Source of the DNA: Serratia plymuthica
GTDB lineage: Bacteria; Pseudomonadota; Gammaproteobacteria; Enterobacterales; Enterobacteriaceae
Reading direction: 5' to 3'
Assembly: GCF_018336935.1 (NCBI RefSeq)
Contig: NZ_CP068771.1
Coordinates: 2,542,001-2,606,000 of the forward strand
DNA length: 64,000 nucleotides
In this document: positions 27,758 to 37,321 of the stretch, one piece after another
How positions within the stretch are numbered: position 1 is the stretch's first letter
How the letters are laid out: each line of letters opens with the position of its first letter
Program-made: the position numbers and the translations under genes
The notes under the pieces: generated by a model
The model's database searches: none
Told to the model about the DNA's origin: nothing
Seen by the model: only the letters and a program-made list of their open reading frames with translations

Positions 27758-27838
27758 ATGCTGCGCCGCTACTTATTTGAAATCATTCTGATCGCCCTGA
27801 TCCTGTGCGGGTTGATCGCCACCTTCTTTTATTTGTAG
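27758..27838 (+). CDS. ydgU: small membrane protein YdgU
   Basis: A 26-codon frame, MLRRYLFEIILIALILCGL then IATFFYL, with two basic residues at the N terminus and one predicted membrane helix. It matches the E. coli small protein YdgU (27 aa, encoded just downstream of asr) in position, length and pattern (RY.FE.IL..LILC.LI...FYL). The upstream GGGGG is a poor ribosome binding site. Function unknown. Too short for most gene callers. Confidence 0.75.
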   Translation: MLRRYLFEIILIALILCGLIATFFYL

Positions 27839-27967
27839 CCGCTGATCCCCCTCGGGTTATAAATTATCGAAAAATCAATCACTGCCCATCCACACAATAG
27901 CTAAATCAGTCTATAGTTAGCATTCCGTGTGTTTATGGATGATTCGTATTTGCCAGGCAAGAGATCT

Positions 27968-28789
27968 ATGCGCATAACCGTTTTGCTGTTGCTGTGCTCA
28001 TTCCCGCTCGCACTCTCCCTCTCAGCGCGGGCCGACAGCCCATCCGACGCGTCGACGGCTGAGCAAACCCGCTTATTTTTTGGTAAGGATGAACGGATAA
28101 AGGTCACACAAACCGAGGAGTGGCCCTGGCAGGCGATTGGCCAGGTGGAAACCGCCAGCGGCAACTTGTGCACCGCCACACTGATTTCCCCTCATCTGGC
28201 GCTTACCGCCGGCCATTGTGTACTGGCGCCGCCAGGCCAATTGGATAAGGCCATCGCCCTGCGCTTTGTTGCCGGCAATAAGAGCTGGAAATACCAGATC
28301 GACAATATCGAAACGCTGGTCGACCGCAAGTTGGGGAAAAAACTCAAGCCTGACGGCGAAGGCTGGATTGTACCACCGGCTGCCGCAGCCTATGACTTTG
28401 CGCTGATCCGCCTGAAGGATAAAAAACCGCTGCCGATTAAACCTCTGCCGCTGTGGCAAGGCGACGGCAAAGCGCTAACGCTGGCGATGAAACAGGCCAA
28501 ACGGCTGATTACCCAAGCCGGTTACCCGGAAGACCACCTGGACGATCTCTACAGCCACCAGAACTGTAAAGTGACGGGTTGGGCGCAGCAGGGCGTGTTG
28601 TCGCACCAGTGCGATACCCTGCCCGGAGACAGCGGTTCGCCGTTACTGCTGAAAACCACCGACGGCTGGTCGTTGATCGCCATTCAAAGCTCCGCGCCGA
28701 CGGCCCAAGACCGCTACCGTGCCGATAACCGCGCGTTGGCAGTGACCGGCATTCGCGATGCGCTGGACGCGCTGGCTGCGGGTAAATAA
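27968..28789 (+). CDS. ydgD: trypsin-like serine protease YdgD
   Basis: A 273-residue exported S1B-type protease. A signal peptide of about 22 residues ends SARA. The catalytic triad is His83 (TAGHC), Asp143 (YDFALI) and Ser222 (GDSGSP). Cys68/Cys84 and Cys200/Cys215 could form disulfides. The ATG at 27968 gives exactly the E. coli length; the upstream GTG/ATG frame would place polar residues before the signal. In E. coli it is next to asr. Substrate not established. Confidence 0.9.
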   Translation: MRITVLLLLCSFPLALSLSARADSPSDASTAEQTRLFFGKDERIKVTQTEEWPWQAIGQVETASGNLCTATLISPHLALTAGHCVLAPPGQLDKAIALRFVAGNKSWKYQIDNIETLVDRKLGKKLKPDGEGWIVPPAAAAYDFALIRLKDKKPLPIKPLPLWQGDGKALTLAMKQAKRLITQAGYPEDHLDDLYSHQNCKVTGWAQQGVLSHQCDTLPGDSGSPLLLKTTDGWSLIAIQSSAPTAQDRYRADNRALAVTGIRDALDALAAGK

Positions 28790-28792
28790 CGA

Positions 28793-28816
28793 CAGGGGTC
28801 AGCATGCTGACCCCTG
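28793..28816. terminator. 24-bp perfect palindrome between convergent ydgD and hrpA
   Basis: CAGGGGTCAGCATGCTGACC and four further bases form an uninterrupted inverted repeat directly between the two stop codons. No long T-run follows; a shared RNA 3' hairpin is the likely role. Confidence 0.6.
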
Positions 28817-28821
28817 TTCGT

Positions 28822-31800
28822 TTACGCTGAAAGCTGCTCGATAGTTTGCATGATGCGTTTGTCCGAAATCGGATAAGGCGTACCGAGTTGCTGAGCGAAC
28901 AGGCTGACGCGCAGTTCTTCTATCATCCAGCGTACTTCTTTCACTTCGTCATCCTGCCGGCGTTTCGGCGGCAGCTTGTTCAGCCACTGTTGCCACGCCT
29001 GCTGCACCTGATCCACCCGCAGCATCTGCGCGCGGTCGCGGTGCGGATCGATCGCCAGCTTCTCCAGCCGGCGTTCAATCGCCTGCAAATAACGCAGCGT
29101 ATCCGGCAGGCGCTTCCAGCCGTTGTTGGTGACGAACCCGCGATAAATCAGGCCACCGAGCTGGGTTTTGATATCCGACAACGCCAGCGCCAGCGACATG
29201 TCCACCCGGCCCTTCAGCCGCTTGTTGATATTGAATACCGTGGTCAGGATCTGCTCGACCTGCCTGGCCACCCCCACCACCGTTTCATTCAACTCGCCGC
29301 GCACCAACTCCTGCAGGCGCGCGAAGTTATCTTCCTGCCATACCGGCCCGCCATGTTCGGCAATCAGCTTGTCGATACCGCACGAGATGCAGTCGTCGAT
29401 CAAATCCAACACCTTGCCATAAGGGTTAAAATACAGCCCCAGCTTGGCTTTGTTGGGCAGTTTTTCATGCAGATACTTGATCGGTGAAGGAATGTTCAGC
29501 AACAGCAGGCGGCGCGTGCCCTGCCACATCGCCTGTTGCTGCTCTTGCTCGCTGTCGAACAGACGGATCGCCACGCTGTCTTTTTCATCCACCAGCGCCG
29601 GGTAGGCTTTCATCGAGTAGCCGCCGCGTTTCTGCTCATAAAACTCCGGCAGTTTGCCGAAGCTCCAGATATGCAGATTGCTTTGTTCCAACCCATCATC
29701 CGCCACCGCCGACAGCGTCTCCTGCACTTTATCCTTCAGTTGCAGCTTGAGCGCCGTCAGATCTTTGCCTTCGAGCAAGGTTTTATGATTTTCACCCACC
29801 ACCCGGAACGTCATTTTAAGATGATCGGGCACCTGATCCCAGTGCCAGTCATCTCGTGACACCGTCACGCCAGTCATGCGCCGCAACTCCCGCTCCAGCG
29901 AATCCAACAGCGGCAGCTCCAGCGCGGTGACCCGCCCGAGGAAAGCCTCGGCGTAGTTCGGCGCCGGGACAAAGTTACGGCGAACCGGCTTCGGCAGCGA
30001 CTTGATCAGCGCAATCACCAGCTCACGGCGAATGCCCGGGATTTGCCATTCAAAGCCCTGATCTTCAATCTGGTTGAGAATAGGCAGAGGAATGTGCACC
30101 GTCACGCCATCGGCGTCGGTGCCCGGCTCAAACTGGTAAGTCAAGCGCAGCTTGAGATTGCCCTGGTGCCAGGCATTCGGGTAGTCCAGCGCGCTGATTT
30201 TGTTGGCGCCGTCCTTGATCAGCATCTCTTTTTCAAAGCTGAGCAGATCCGGCTTTTGTTTACCGGCGGTTTTCCACCAGTTATCAAAATGACGCCCGGA
30301 CACCACATCGCTCGGTATCCGCTGGTCGTAGAAACTGAACAGGGTTTCGTCATCCACCAAAATGTCGCGGCGACGCGATTTATGTTCCAGCTCTTCCACT
30401 TCGGCGCATAGCTTCAGGTTGGCGCTGAAGAAGGCATGCCGCGTCTGCCAGTCGCCTTCCACCAACGCATGGCGGATAAACAGCTCACGGCACAGCAGCG
30501 GATCAATAGTGCTGTAATTGACTGGCCGTGCAGCGACAATCGGCAACCCAAACAGCGTCACTTTTTCATTGGCCATCACCGCGCCCTGGGATTTCGACCA
30601 GTGCGGCTCGCTGTAACTGCGTTTCACCAGGTGCTGGGCCAGCGGCTCAATCCACTCAGGTTCGATGCGTGCGGCGATGCGGCCCCACAGGCGGCTGGTT
30701 TCCACCAGTTCGGCCACCATCGTCCACTTCGGCGGCTTCTTGAACAGGCCGGAGCCGGGGAAGATCGAGAACCGGGCGTTGCGGGCGCCGGTGAATTCCT
30801 GCTTGTCGGCATCCTTCTGGCCGATATGCGACAACAGCCCGGTGAGCAACGCGGTATGCACGCTGCGGTAATCGGAAGGCTCTCTGTTGACCGGCAGCCC
30901 CAGCTCTTTCACCACCTGGCGCAATTGGGTGTAGATATCCTGCCATTCGCGCACCCGCAGATAGTTAAGGAAATCATTGCGGCACAGCCGACGGAACTGG
31001 CTGGAGGAGTGCTCTTTCTGCTGCTCTTTCAGGTAGTCCCACAGATTGACGTAGGCCAGGAAGTCCGAGTCTTTGTCGGCGAAACGGCGGTGTTTCTCGT
31101 CCGACGCCTGCTGTTTGTCCATCGGCCGCTCTCGCGGATCCTGGATCGACAACGCGGCAGTGATGATCATCACCTCACGTACGCTGCCGCTCTTTTGCGC
31201 TTCCAGCACCATGCGCGCCAGGCGCGGATCGATAGGCAACTGCGCCAGTTGGCGGCCCTGCGGGGTGAGCTGATAATGGCCGTTTTCAGCCGTTTTAATC
31301 GCACCGAGTTCTTCCAACAGGCGCACGCCGTCCAGAATATTGCGCTTGTCCGGCGCTTCGACAAACGGGAATGCGGCGATATCGCCGAGCCCGAGCGACG
31401 TCATCTGCAAGATAACCGACGCCAGGTTGGTGCGCAGGATCTCCGGATCGGTAAACGCCGGCCGCGACAGGAAATCCTGTTCGGAGTACAAACGGATACA
31501 GATACCGTCCGACACGCGGCCACAACGGCCTTTACGCTGGTTGGCGGAAGCCTGGGACACCGGCTCGATCGGCAGGCGCTGGACCTTGGTGCGGAAACTG
31601 TAGCGGCTGATGCGCGCGGTACCCGGATCGATGACGTACTTGATGCCCGGCACCGTCAGCGAGGTTTCCGCCACGTTGGTCGCCAGCACAATGCGGCGGC
31701 CGTGATGCGACTGGAACACCCGGTTTTGTTCGCTGTTCGATAGCCGCGCATAAAGCGGCAATACTTCGGTATGCGGCAAATCAAGACGGTTCAACGCGTC

Positions 31801-32709
31801 GGCGGTATCGCGAATCTCACGCTCGCCGCTCATAAAGATCAGGATATCCCCAGGCCCTTCGCGGCCGAGTTCATCCACCGCGTCGAAAATCGCCTGCAGT
31901 TGATCGCGATCGGTATCGTCGGCGTCGTCCACCACCGGGCGATAGCGTACCTCGACCGGATAAGTACGACCGGAAACTTCGATAATCGGCGCGTTATTGA
32001 AATGGCGCGAAAACCGCTGAGGATCGATGGTCGCCGATGTGATGATGACTTTCAGATCGGGGCGCTTCGGCAACAGTTCACGCAGATAACCGAGGATAAA
32101 GTCGATGTTCAGGCTGCGTTCGTGCGCCTCATCGATAATCAGCGTGTCGTATTGCATCAACAGCCGATCCTGCTGGATTTCCGCCAGCAGAATACCGTCG
32201 GTCATCAGCTTGACCAGCGTATTTTCACCGACCTGATCGTTAAAGCGCACCTTATAACCGACGCTGCCGCCGAGCGGCGTTTCCAGTTCATCGGCAATGC
32301 GGTTTGCTACGGTGCGTGCCGCCAGGCGCCGTGGCTGGGTATGGCCGATCAGCCCCTTCACCCCACGCCCGAGTTCCAGGCAGATCTTCGGCAACTGGGT
32401 GGTTTTCCCCGAACCGGTTTCACCGGCGACGATCACCACCTGATGGTCACGGATCGCATTCAGGATATCCTGCTTTTTCTGGCTGACCGGCAGGTTTTCC
32501 GGATAGGTGATTTTCGGGCAAGAGGCAGCGCGCGCCTGCACTTTCTGCAACGCCGCCGCAATGTCACTTTCTACTTCAGCGGCGACCGCCAACTGAGCAT
32601 CGGGATTTTTGATTTTTCGTGCGCCCTGCAACCGACGTTGCAGGCGTTGTTGATCACGGAGCATCAGTTCGCCCAGTTGGGCAGAGGATGCCGCGAGCGG
32701 AGATTTCAC
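28822..32709 (-). CDS. hrpA: ATP-dependent RNA helicase HrpA
   Basis: A DEAH/RHA-type helicase of about 1295 residues. Walker A GETGSGKTT, DEAH (IIDEAHERSLN), SAT (ITSATIDPQRF) and the arginine-finger motif QRKGRCGR are all present, followed by the winged-helix/ratchet and OB parts and a long HrpA-specific C-terminal region (DUF3418-type). It unwinds RNA; in E. coli it resolves stalled or collided ribosomes and processes daa mRNA. A GTG start at 32709 (AAGGA 9 nt upstream) gives a length close to E. coli's 1300; longer frames starting at 32730 or 32784 are less well supported. Confidence 0.93.
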   Translation of the reverse strand: MKSPLAASSAQLGELMLRDQQRLQRRLQGARKIKNPDAQLAVAAEVESDIAAALQKVQARAASCPKITYPENLPVSQKKQDILNAIRDHQVVIVAGETGSGKTTQLPKICLELGRGVKGLIGHTQPRRLAARTVANRIADELETPLGGSVGYKVRFNDQVGENTLVKLMTDGILLAEIQQDRLLMQYDTLIIDEAHERSLNIDFILGYLRELLPKRPDLKVIITSATIDPQRFSRHFNNAPIIEVSGRTYPVEVRYRPVVDDADDTDRDQLQAIFDAVDELGREGPGDILIFMSGEREIRDTADALNRLDLPHTEVLPLYARLSNSEQNRVFQSHHGRRIVLATNVAETSLTVPGIKYVIDPGTARISRYSFRTKVQRLPIEPVSQASANQRKGRCGRVSDGICIRLYSEQDFLSRPAFTDPEILRTNLASVILQMTSLGLGDIAAFPFVEAPDKRNILDGVRLLEELGAIKTAENGHYQLTPQGRQLAQLPIDPRLARMVLEAQKSGSVREVMIITAALSIQDPRERPMDKQQASDEKHRRFADKDSDFLAYVNLWDYLKEQQKEHSSSQFRRLCRNDFLNYLRVREWQDIYTQLRQVVKELGLPVNREPSDYRSVHTALLTGLLSHIGQKDADKQEFTGARNARFSIFPGSGLFKKPPKWTMVAELVETSRLWGRIAARIEPEWIEPLAQHLVKRSYSEPHWSKSQGAVMANEKVTLFGLPIVAARPVNYSTIDPLLCRELFIRHALVEGDWQTRHAFFSANLKLCAEVEELEHKSRRRDILVDDETLFSFYDQRIPSDVVSGRHFDNWWKTAGKQKPDLLSFEKEMLIKDGANKISALDYPNAWHQGNLKLRLTYQFEPGTDADGVTVHIPLPILNQIEDQGFEWQIPGIRRELVIALIKSLPKPVRRNFVPAPNYAEAFLGRVTALELPLLDSLERELRRMTGVTVSRDDWHWDQVPDHLKMTFRVVGENHKTLLEGKDLTALKLQLKDKVQETLSAVADDGLEQSNLHIWSFGKLPEFYEQKRGGYSMKAYPALVDEKDSVAIRLFDSEQEQQQAMWQGTRRLLLLNIPSPIKYLHEKLPNKAKLGLYFNPYGKVLDLIDDCISCGIDKLIAEHGGPVWQEDNFARLQELVRGELNETVVGVARQVEQILTTVFNINKRLKGRVDMSLALALSDIKTQLGGLIYRGFVTNNGWKRLPDTLRYLQAIERRLEKLAIDPHRDRAQMLRVDQVQQAWQQWLNKLPPKRRQDDEVKEVRWMIEELRVSLFAQQLGTPYPISDKRIMQTIEQLSA

Positions 32710-32963
32710 GTTCGGTATTCCTTGTCTCATCGCTGCCGTATCAAGCTTTAGCAACGGTTTAATGATGTATTGGCACTTTTTCATCTTTAGCCGCTCAGAG
32801 TAGCACAAGCCGCTTTTTCCCCATAATGCCGCTGTTCAAGAGGCATCGGGTCATTCAATAAAATCGAACAAAGAACTCGAAATATTGCGCTATCACTGCT
32901 GGAAGAATGTGAATAAAGTGTACCCCATGCAAGGGACGCTTTGTCCTGATGTCACTGTCATAA

Positions 32964-33584
<621 letters not shown>

Positions 33585-33590
33585 TGCGTC

Positions 33591-33611
33591 GCAGGGGCAA
33601 TATGCCCCTGC
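33591..33611 (+). terminator. hairpin after azoR
   Basis: GCAGGGGCA / TGCCCCTGC, 9 bp perfect, ATA loop, 7 nt after the azoR stop. No T-run. Confidence 0.5.
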
Positions 33612-33681
33612 CGAATCATACCGATCTTCGTTAATGCCTATTGCACTGCCCTCAAAATAATTCCAAAGCTTTATCGCGATT

Positions 33682-33705
33682 GCGCGCCAAACGGCGCGCT
33701 TTTTT
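33682..33705 (+). terminator. intrinsic terminator between azoR and ydbL
   Basis: GCGCGCC / GGCGCGC with an AAAC loop, then TTTTTT. The T-run touches the ydbL stop on the other strand. Confidence 0.85.
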
Positions 33706-34027
33706 ATTTCTTCAACCACTGACCGTTAATGCCGCGCACATACTCCCCCGCGGGCGCACGCGTCACCAGCTTCTGCCCGGCCATGCGCGCCACTTCATCG
33801 ATGGCGATATGGTTGCCGTCCGCCACTTCCTGATATTTTACGGTACGCCCGGCGTTAATGTTTTTCACCAGCGTCAGGGTTTCGGTGTCCTGTTTGACCG
33901 GCGCAATATAGCCGCTAAGCGTCTCGCCCACGCGGCCCTGCTGTTTGGCTTCATCAAGCGTCAGTGCCATCGCCATATCGCTGAATAACCAGGCTGCCCC
34001 CAGCAAGGCTAAATAACGTTTTTTCAT
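33704..34027 (-). CDS. ydbL: YdbL (DUF1318) periplasmic protein
   Basis: A 107-residue exported protein with signal MKKRYLALLGAAWLFSDMAM then A. The DUF1318 core 'LDEAKQQGRVGETLSGYIAP' and the end ING(Q)WLKK are typical. It works with YdbH and YnbE; the E. coli trio is implicated in outer-membrane lipid homeostasis, YdbL apparently modulating the YdbH-YnbE interaction. Last gene of ydbH-ynbE-ydbL, 13 bp after ynbE. Confidence 0.9.
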   Translation of the reverse strand: MKKRYLALLGAAWLFSDMAMALTLDEAKQQGRVGETLSGYIAPVKQDTETLTLVKNINAGRTVKYQEVADGNHIAIDEVARMAGQKLVTRAPAGEYVRGINGQWLKK

Positions 34028-34040
34028 TTTTGTTTGGCTC

Positions 34041-34238
34041 CTAGAACAGACCGCTTTGGGTTTTCAGCAGATTATCGACGTCCTTATCCACCTTGATATG
34101 AATTTCATGTTCGATCTTCACGTTCATATTGATGGTAATCGGGTCTTTGGGCGTCGCGACCTCAATGCGCGGCACGCAGCCGCTCAGTAAAGAAGTGCCC
34201 AACACGGCTACCAGCAAGGGTCCGCTGATGATTTTCAT
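34041..34238 (-). CDS. ynbE: outer-membrane lipoprotein YnbE
   Basis: A 65-residue lipoprotein with lipobox LLSGC (Cys21). The mature part 'ITINMNVKIEHEIHIKVDKDVDNLL' is an alternating beta strand. In E. coli YnbE anchors the C-terminal end of the AsmA-like bridge YdbH at the outer membrane, probably by beta-stacking. Its start overlaps the ydbH stop by 4 bp, so synthesis is coupled. Confidence 0.92.
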   Translation of the reverse strand: MKIISGPLLVAVLGTSLLSGCVPRIEVATPKDPITINMNVKIEHEIHIKVDKDVDNLLKTQSGLF

Positions 34239-36847
34239 GGTTGTTCCCCAGGTTTTGAGAGGGCCTGCTCAAGCCACTCCTGTAAATTGTCGCCAAAGCG
34301 CAAACTGCGCCATAGCTGAAACACGTTCTCCTGATGGGTGTAATTCAGGATAACCTCACGTTTGGCGCTTTTCTGCGGATTTACCCCGTCAATGCGCGCT
34401 TTTAGCGTCAGCTCGCCCAGATTATCGAGATCGACACTGGCCTGCGAACGGTTGATCTCCATGTAGCGCAGCCAGTCTATCGCCGCGCCGGTCGCCAGAT
34501 TATTGCTGCCGATAGCGTCCGCCATGTCTTTGTCCAGCCGCAGCGTCAGCGTGCCGGCATTGGCGATCCATCCATTGCGCACCAGCCATTTGGGGTGATT
34601 GAGATACAAAGGCAGCTCGCCATCGACCTTGCCGGACATGGCAAATTGTTTTGGCTTCAACGCGGTAAACAGCGCGCTGAGATCCACCTTGTCCAGCTTC
34701 AGCACCGCAGCATCATGTTGCGGCATTCGCAACGCCGACAGGCTGACATGCCCATTCAGCGCATCCATGCCGACATTGCTCAGCGTTAACGGCGCCGGTT
34801 CGCTGTAGGGATAAAAGCCCTGAAGATCGGCGGTGATATTCTGCATTTCGAACAGGTTGCTGAATGATTTGATCCGTAACGTTACCGGCCGTTTGGCACC
34901 CAATTGCCACGAGTGATTTTTGAATCGGTAGGACATGACAAAATCCAGACCGCTCATCTCCCCGTCCTTCAGCCACATGCCGCCATTGTTCACGACCCAG
35001 TGACCACCGGCTTCAAAGCCCTGCACGCGGGCGGCCGAAAAGGCCGATTGAGCGTAGAACGTACCATCGCGCAGCGTGATATTGAGATCCGGCGAGATCA
35101 GCGGTTGGAATACTTTCAGCGATTGTTTCGGCCACCAGCCTTCACCCCGCAGCCGTTCGCCGTCCCAGCGGCCATGCAACGCGATTGGCCCAATCTGTTC
35201 CGCCTGCAATTTGCCCTGCCACTGGAAGCTGTCCGGCGTAGTGCCTTTAAGCTGTAGCGCCAACACCGGCGCGGGTAAATGGCCACCGTCCGTGAAACTG
35301 ACCTTGCCGGCAACCAGTTGAACATCGGCATTGAACGCCGGGTTCTGCTCACCACGCTGCCAGTGCAGTGGCTGGCCAAGGCTGAGACGCGGCGCATCCA
35401 CCGTCACCAGGCCGTATTTCAGCTTGTCGAAGCCGGTGGAAAGACGGTCGAGAACAATCGTCGTATCCTGCCAACTGCCGCTGCCGGCAACGTCCCAGGC
35501 CGCCTGCAACGGCGGTAACCGACCATTACCCCAATAGCGCCATTGCCAGTTGCCGTGATCCGGCCAAAAATCCTGTGCTTTACCGTCCAGATGCAGCTTA
35601 AAACGGCCCCAGTAGCTGTCGCTGGCGTTGATGATGGCTTGCAGGCGGCCGGTAATGCCGGCGGCGGTAACCCTGACGCCGGCCAGCGGCAGGCGCGCCT
35701 CTTCCAGCTTCATTTCCGGCGTGGCGTTGCCCCACAAACGCAGCAAGGATCCAGGCTGCAAGACCAGCGTCGGATTAAGGATAGTGCCACTGAGAATGCC
35801 GGGAATAGAGGCGGTCATGGAAAAATCGGCCAGATTCGCCTGGCCGGTCAGTTGGAAGCGCAGATCGCTGTCGATCAATCCGACCTTGCCCGGCCCCAGC
35901 GTCAACACCGCATTGCCTTTACCATTGTGGCCGGCGGTAATCACATTCAAACGCGCGCTGATTTGGGTTTCATCCAACCCCTTGCTCCAGTCGTGCAGCG
36001 CTACGCTCAGCCCGCCGTTAAGCGGCTGCCGGCTGTAGGGCCAACGCCACTCGCCTTGATTGATGCTGACCTGCTGCGGGGTGATTTCCCAGGGTAACGT
36101 CACCAGCGGTTTTTCGTCGCCCTTTTCCGTCAGCGTCAACACGCCTTGCTGCTGTTGCCAGCGCATATCGAGCAGCAGCGGTTTTTCCAGATAGCCGGTT
36201 TGCATCTCGCCCTGCAACGCCCCCTGCGCAGGCATGCTGTCCAAATCCAGCGGAATGGCAATCTTGCCGGTCAAATGCAGCGGTTGCGGGCTGTTGGGCG
36301 GAGTAAGCGTCAGGCTGTTCAGCGTCAGTTGCTGGTGCTCGTCCAACACGGCTTCGGCGCTGAGGTTTTTCCCCTGATACTGCAGGCGTTGGCCCTCAGC
36401 AGAGGCGTGCAATTGCAGTTTGCCGGCGTAGTGTTGCCACGGGATCACCGTGAAATCATTGATGGTGACATCCAGCAGCGGCAATTGTTTTTGCACTTTA
36501 TCGAGCGCCAGAGGAGCGCTGTTGGCATCGCCGGCGGGCAATTTTGATAAACAGGCGCTATCAATGCTGAGTTTGTCGCTGCTCAGTTGCCAGCGCCCCT
36601 GCCGATAAGCCAACCGGGTCGGCCCCACGGCGGCCAGCAAACAATCCTGCGCGGTAAATCGGGCGCCATCCAGTTGCAAGGCACCCTGCTGCCACCGCAG
36701 TTTGCCCTGTAAAACCAACTGACTGCCCTGCGGCAGCCAATGGGCGAGCACGCGCGGCAGCCAGCGCGGCAGAGTTTGCCACAGCGCCAACAGCAGGATC
36801 ACAATACCTACCACAATCCCTATGAATACTTTCAATCGCTTAGTCAT
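34235..36847 (-). CDS. ydbH: AsmA-like intermembrane protein YdbH
   Basis: An 870-residue protein with one N-terminal inner-membrane helix (about 7-26) followed by a long repetitive beta-strand body (repeated 'G.l.....w', 'L.G.' patterns), as in the AsmA/TamB/YhdP bridge family. It spans the periplasm and supports phospholipid traffic to the outer membrane, redundantly with TamB and YhdP in E. coli. First gene of the trio; divergent from ldhA. Confidence 0.92.
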   Translation of the reverse strand: MTKRLKVFIGIVVGIVILLLALWQTLPRWLPRVLAHWLPQGSQLVLQGKLRWQQGALQLDGARFTAQDCLLAAVGPTRLAYRQGRWQLSSDKLSIDSACLSKLPAGDANSAPLALDKVQKQLPLLDVTINDFTVIPWQHYAGKLQLHASAEGQRLQYQGKNLSAEAVLDEHQQLTLNSLTLTPPNSPQPLHLTGKIAIPLDLDSMPAQGALQGEMQTGYLEKPLLLDMRWQQQQGVLTLTEKGDEKPLVTLPWEITPQQVSINQGEWRWPYSRQPLNGGLSVALHDWSKGLDETQISARLNVITAGHNGKGNAVLTLGPGKVGLIDSDLRFQLTGQANLADFSMTASIPGILSGTILNPTLVLQPGSLLRLWGNATPEMKLEEARLPLAGVRVTAAGITGRLQAIINASDSYWGRFKLHLDGKAQDFWPDHGNWQWRYWGNGRLPPLQAAWDVAGSGSWQDTTIVLDRLSTGFDKLKYGLVTVDAPRLSLGQPLHWQRGEQNPAFNADVQLVAGKVSFTDGGHLPAPVLALQLKGTTPDSFQWQGKLQAEQIGPIALHGRWDGERLRGEGWWPKQSLKVFQPLISPDLNITLRDGTFYAQSAFSAARVQGFEAGGHWVVNNGGMWLKDGEMSGLDFVMSYRFKNHSWQLGAKRPVTLRIKSFSNLFEMQNITADLQGFYPYSEPAPLTLSNVGMDALNGHVSLSALRMPQHDAAVLKLDKVDLSALFTALKPKQFAMSGKVDGELPLYLNHPKWLVRNGWIANAGTLTLRLDKDMADAIGSNNLATGAAIDWLRYMEINRSQASVDLDNLGELTLKARIDGVNPQKSAKREVILNYTHQENVFQLWRSLRFGDNLQEWLEQALSKPGEQP

Positions 36848-37035
36848 TAAATGATTGCTTCATTCCTGAGTTAGGCATTAATTGCACGAACCGAACGCCG
36901 TGTAGCGTAAGTCTATGCCTGAATTGGCAATAATGATGGCACGAATTTGACATAGGGTGAAGTCGATAGCGCAAGCAACGCCTGTTCAGACGGCTTTCCA
37001 GTCATCGATGCTGGCCCTGTAGGTTTTAGTTACAT

Positions 37036-37052
37036 ATTCACAATGTGAATAA
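37036..37052. promoter_or_regulatory. 17-bp palindrome TATTCACAATGTGAATA
   Basis: Perfect 8-1-8 inverted repeat in an AT-rich context, typical of an operator for a dimeric repressor. The half-site order TTCACA..TGTGAA is the reverse of the CRP and Rex patterns, so the binding protein is unknown to me. Confidence 0.5.
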
Positions 37053-37156
37053 TATGTGTTTCAGACTTTTGTTATTGTGATTGCGTTTGTTCATTAATAG
37101 TCTTGCAAGCATTCTAACAAAAGTCAGCCACGAGCTTACTGTACTAGAGAAGCCAT

Positions 37157-37182
37157 TCCCCACCCCCCGTGGGGATTTTTTT
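37157..37182 (+). terminator. orphan intrinsic terminator upstream of ldhA
   Basis: TCCCCAC / GTGGGGA, 7 bp, with a CCCCC loop, then seven T residues. No plus-strand gene lies upstream of it (ydbH points away), so it must end an unannotated RNA or attenuate an ldhA leader 140 bp before the start codon. Confidence 0.75.
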
Positions 37183-37321
37183 CCACACTCCCCGCGCCCT
37201 TAGGCTACTCTTGAACCTGCCCTCTACAAAGCGTTTTACCCATGCCGAAGATAAGCTAACCAATTGTAGAATTTACTAAAATCTGTTAAATTCGTCACAA
37301 AATCACGCGGGAGAAACCACG

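Larger units (their letters stand above)
36848..37321. other. ydbH-ldhA divergent intergenic region
   Basis: 474 bp. It holds promoters for both genes, a 17-bp palindrome (37036-37052), a TTGTGA motif at 37076-37081, and a strong plus-strand terminator (37157-37182) that belongs to no annotated gene. The ldhA ribosome binding site GGGAGA is at 37309-37314. Confidence 0.6.

Noticed and set aside
30436..32751. Long plus-strand frames (435 and 326 codons) opposite hrpA
   Set aside because: HrpA helicase motifs are complete across this span. The antisense products are His/Arg/Gln-rich with no family resemblance.
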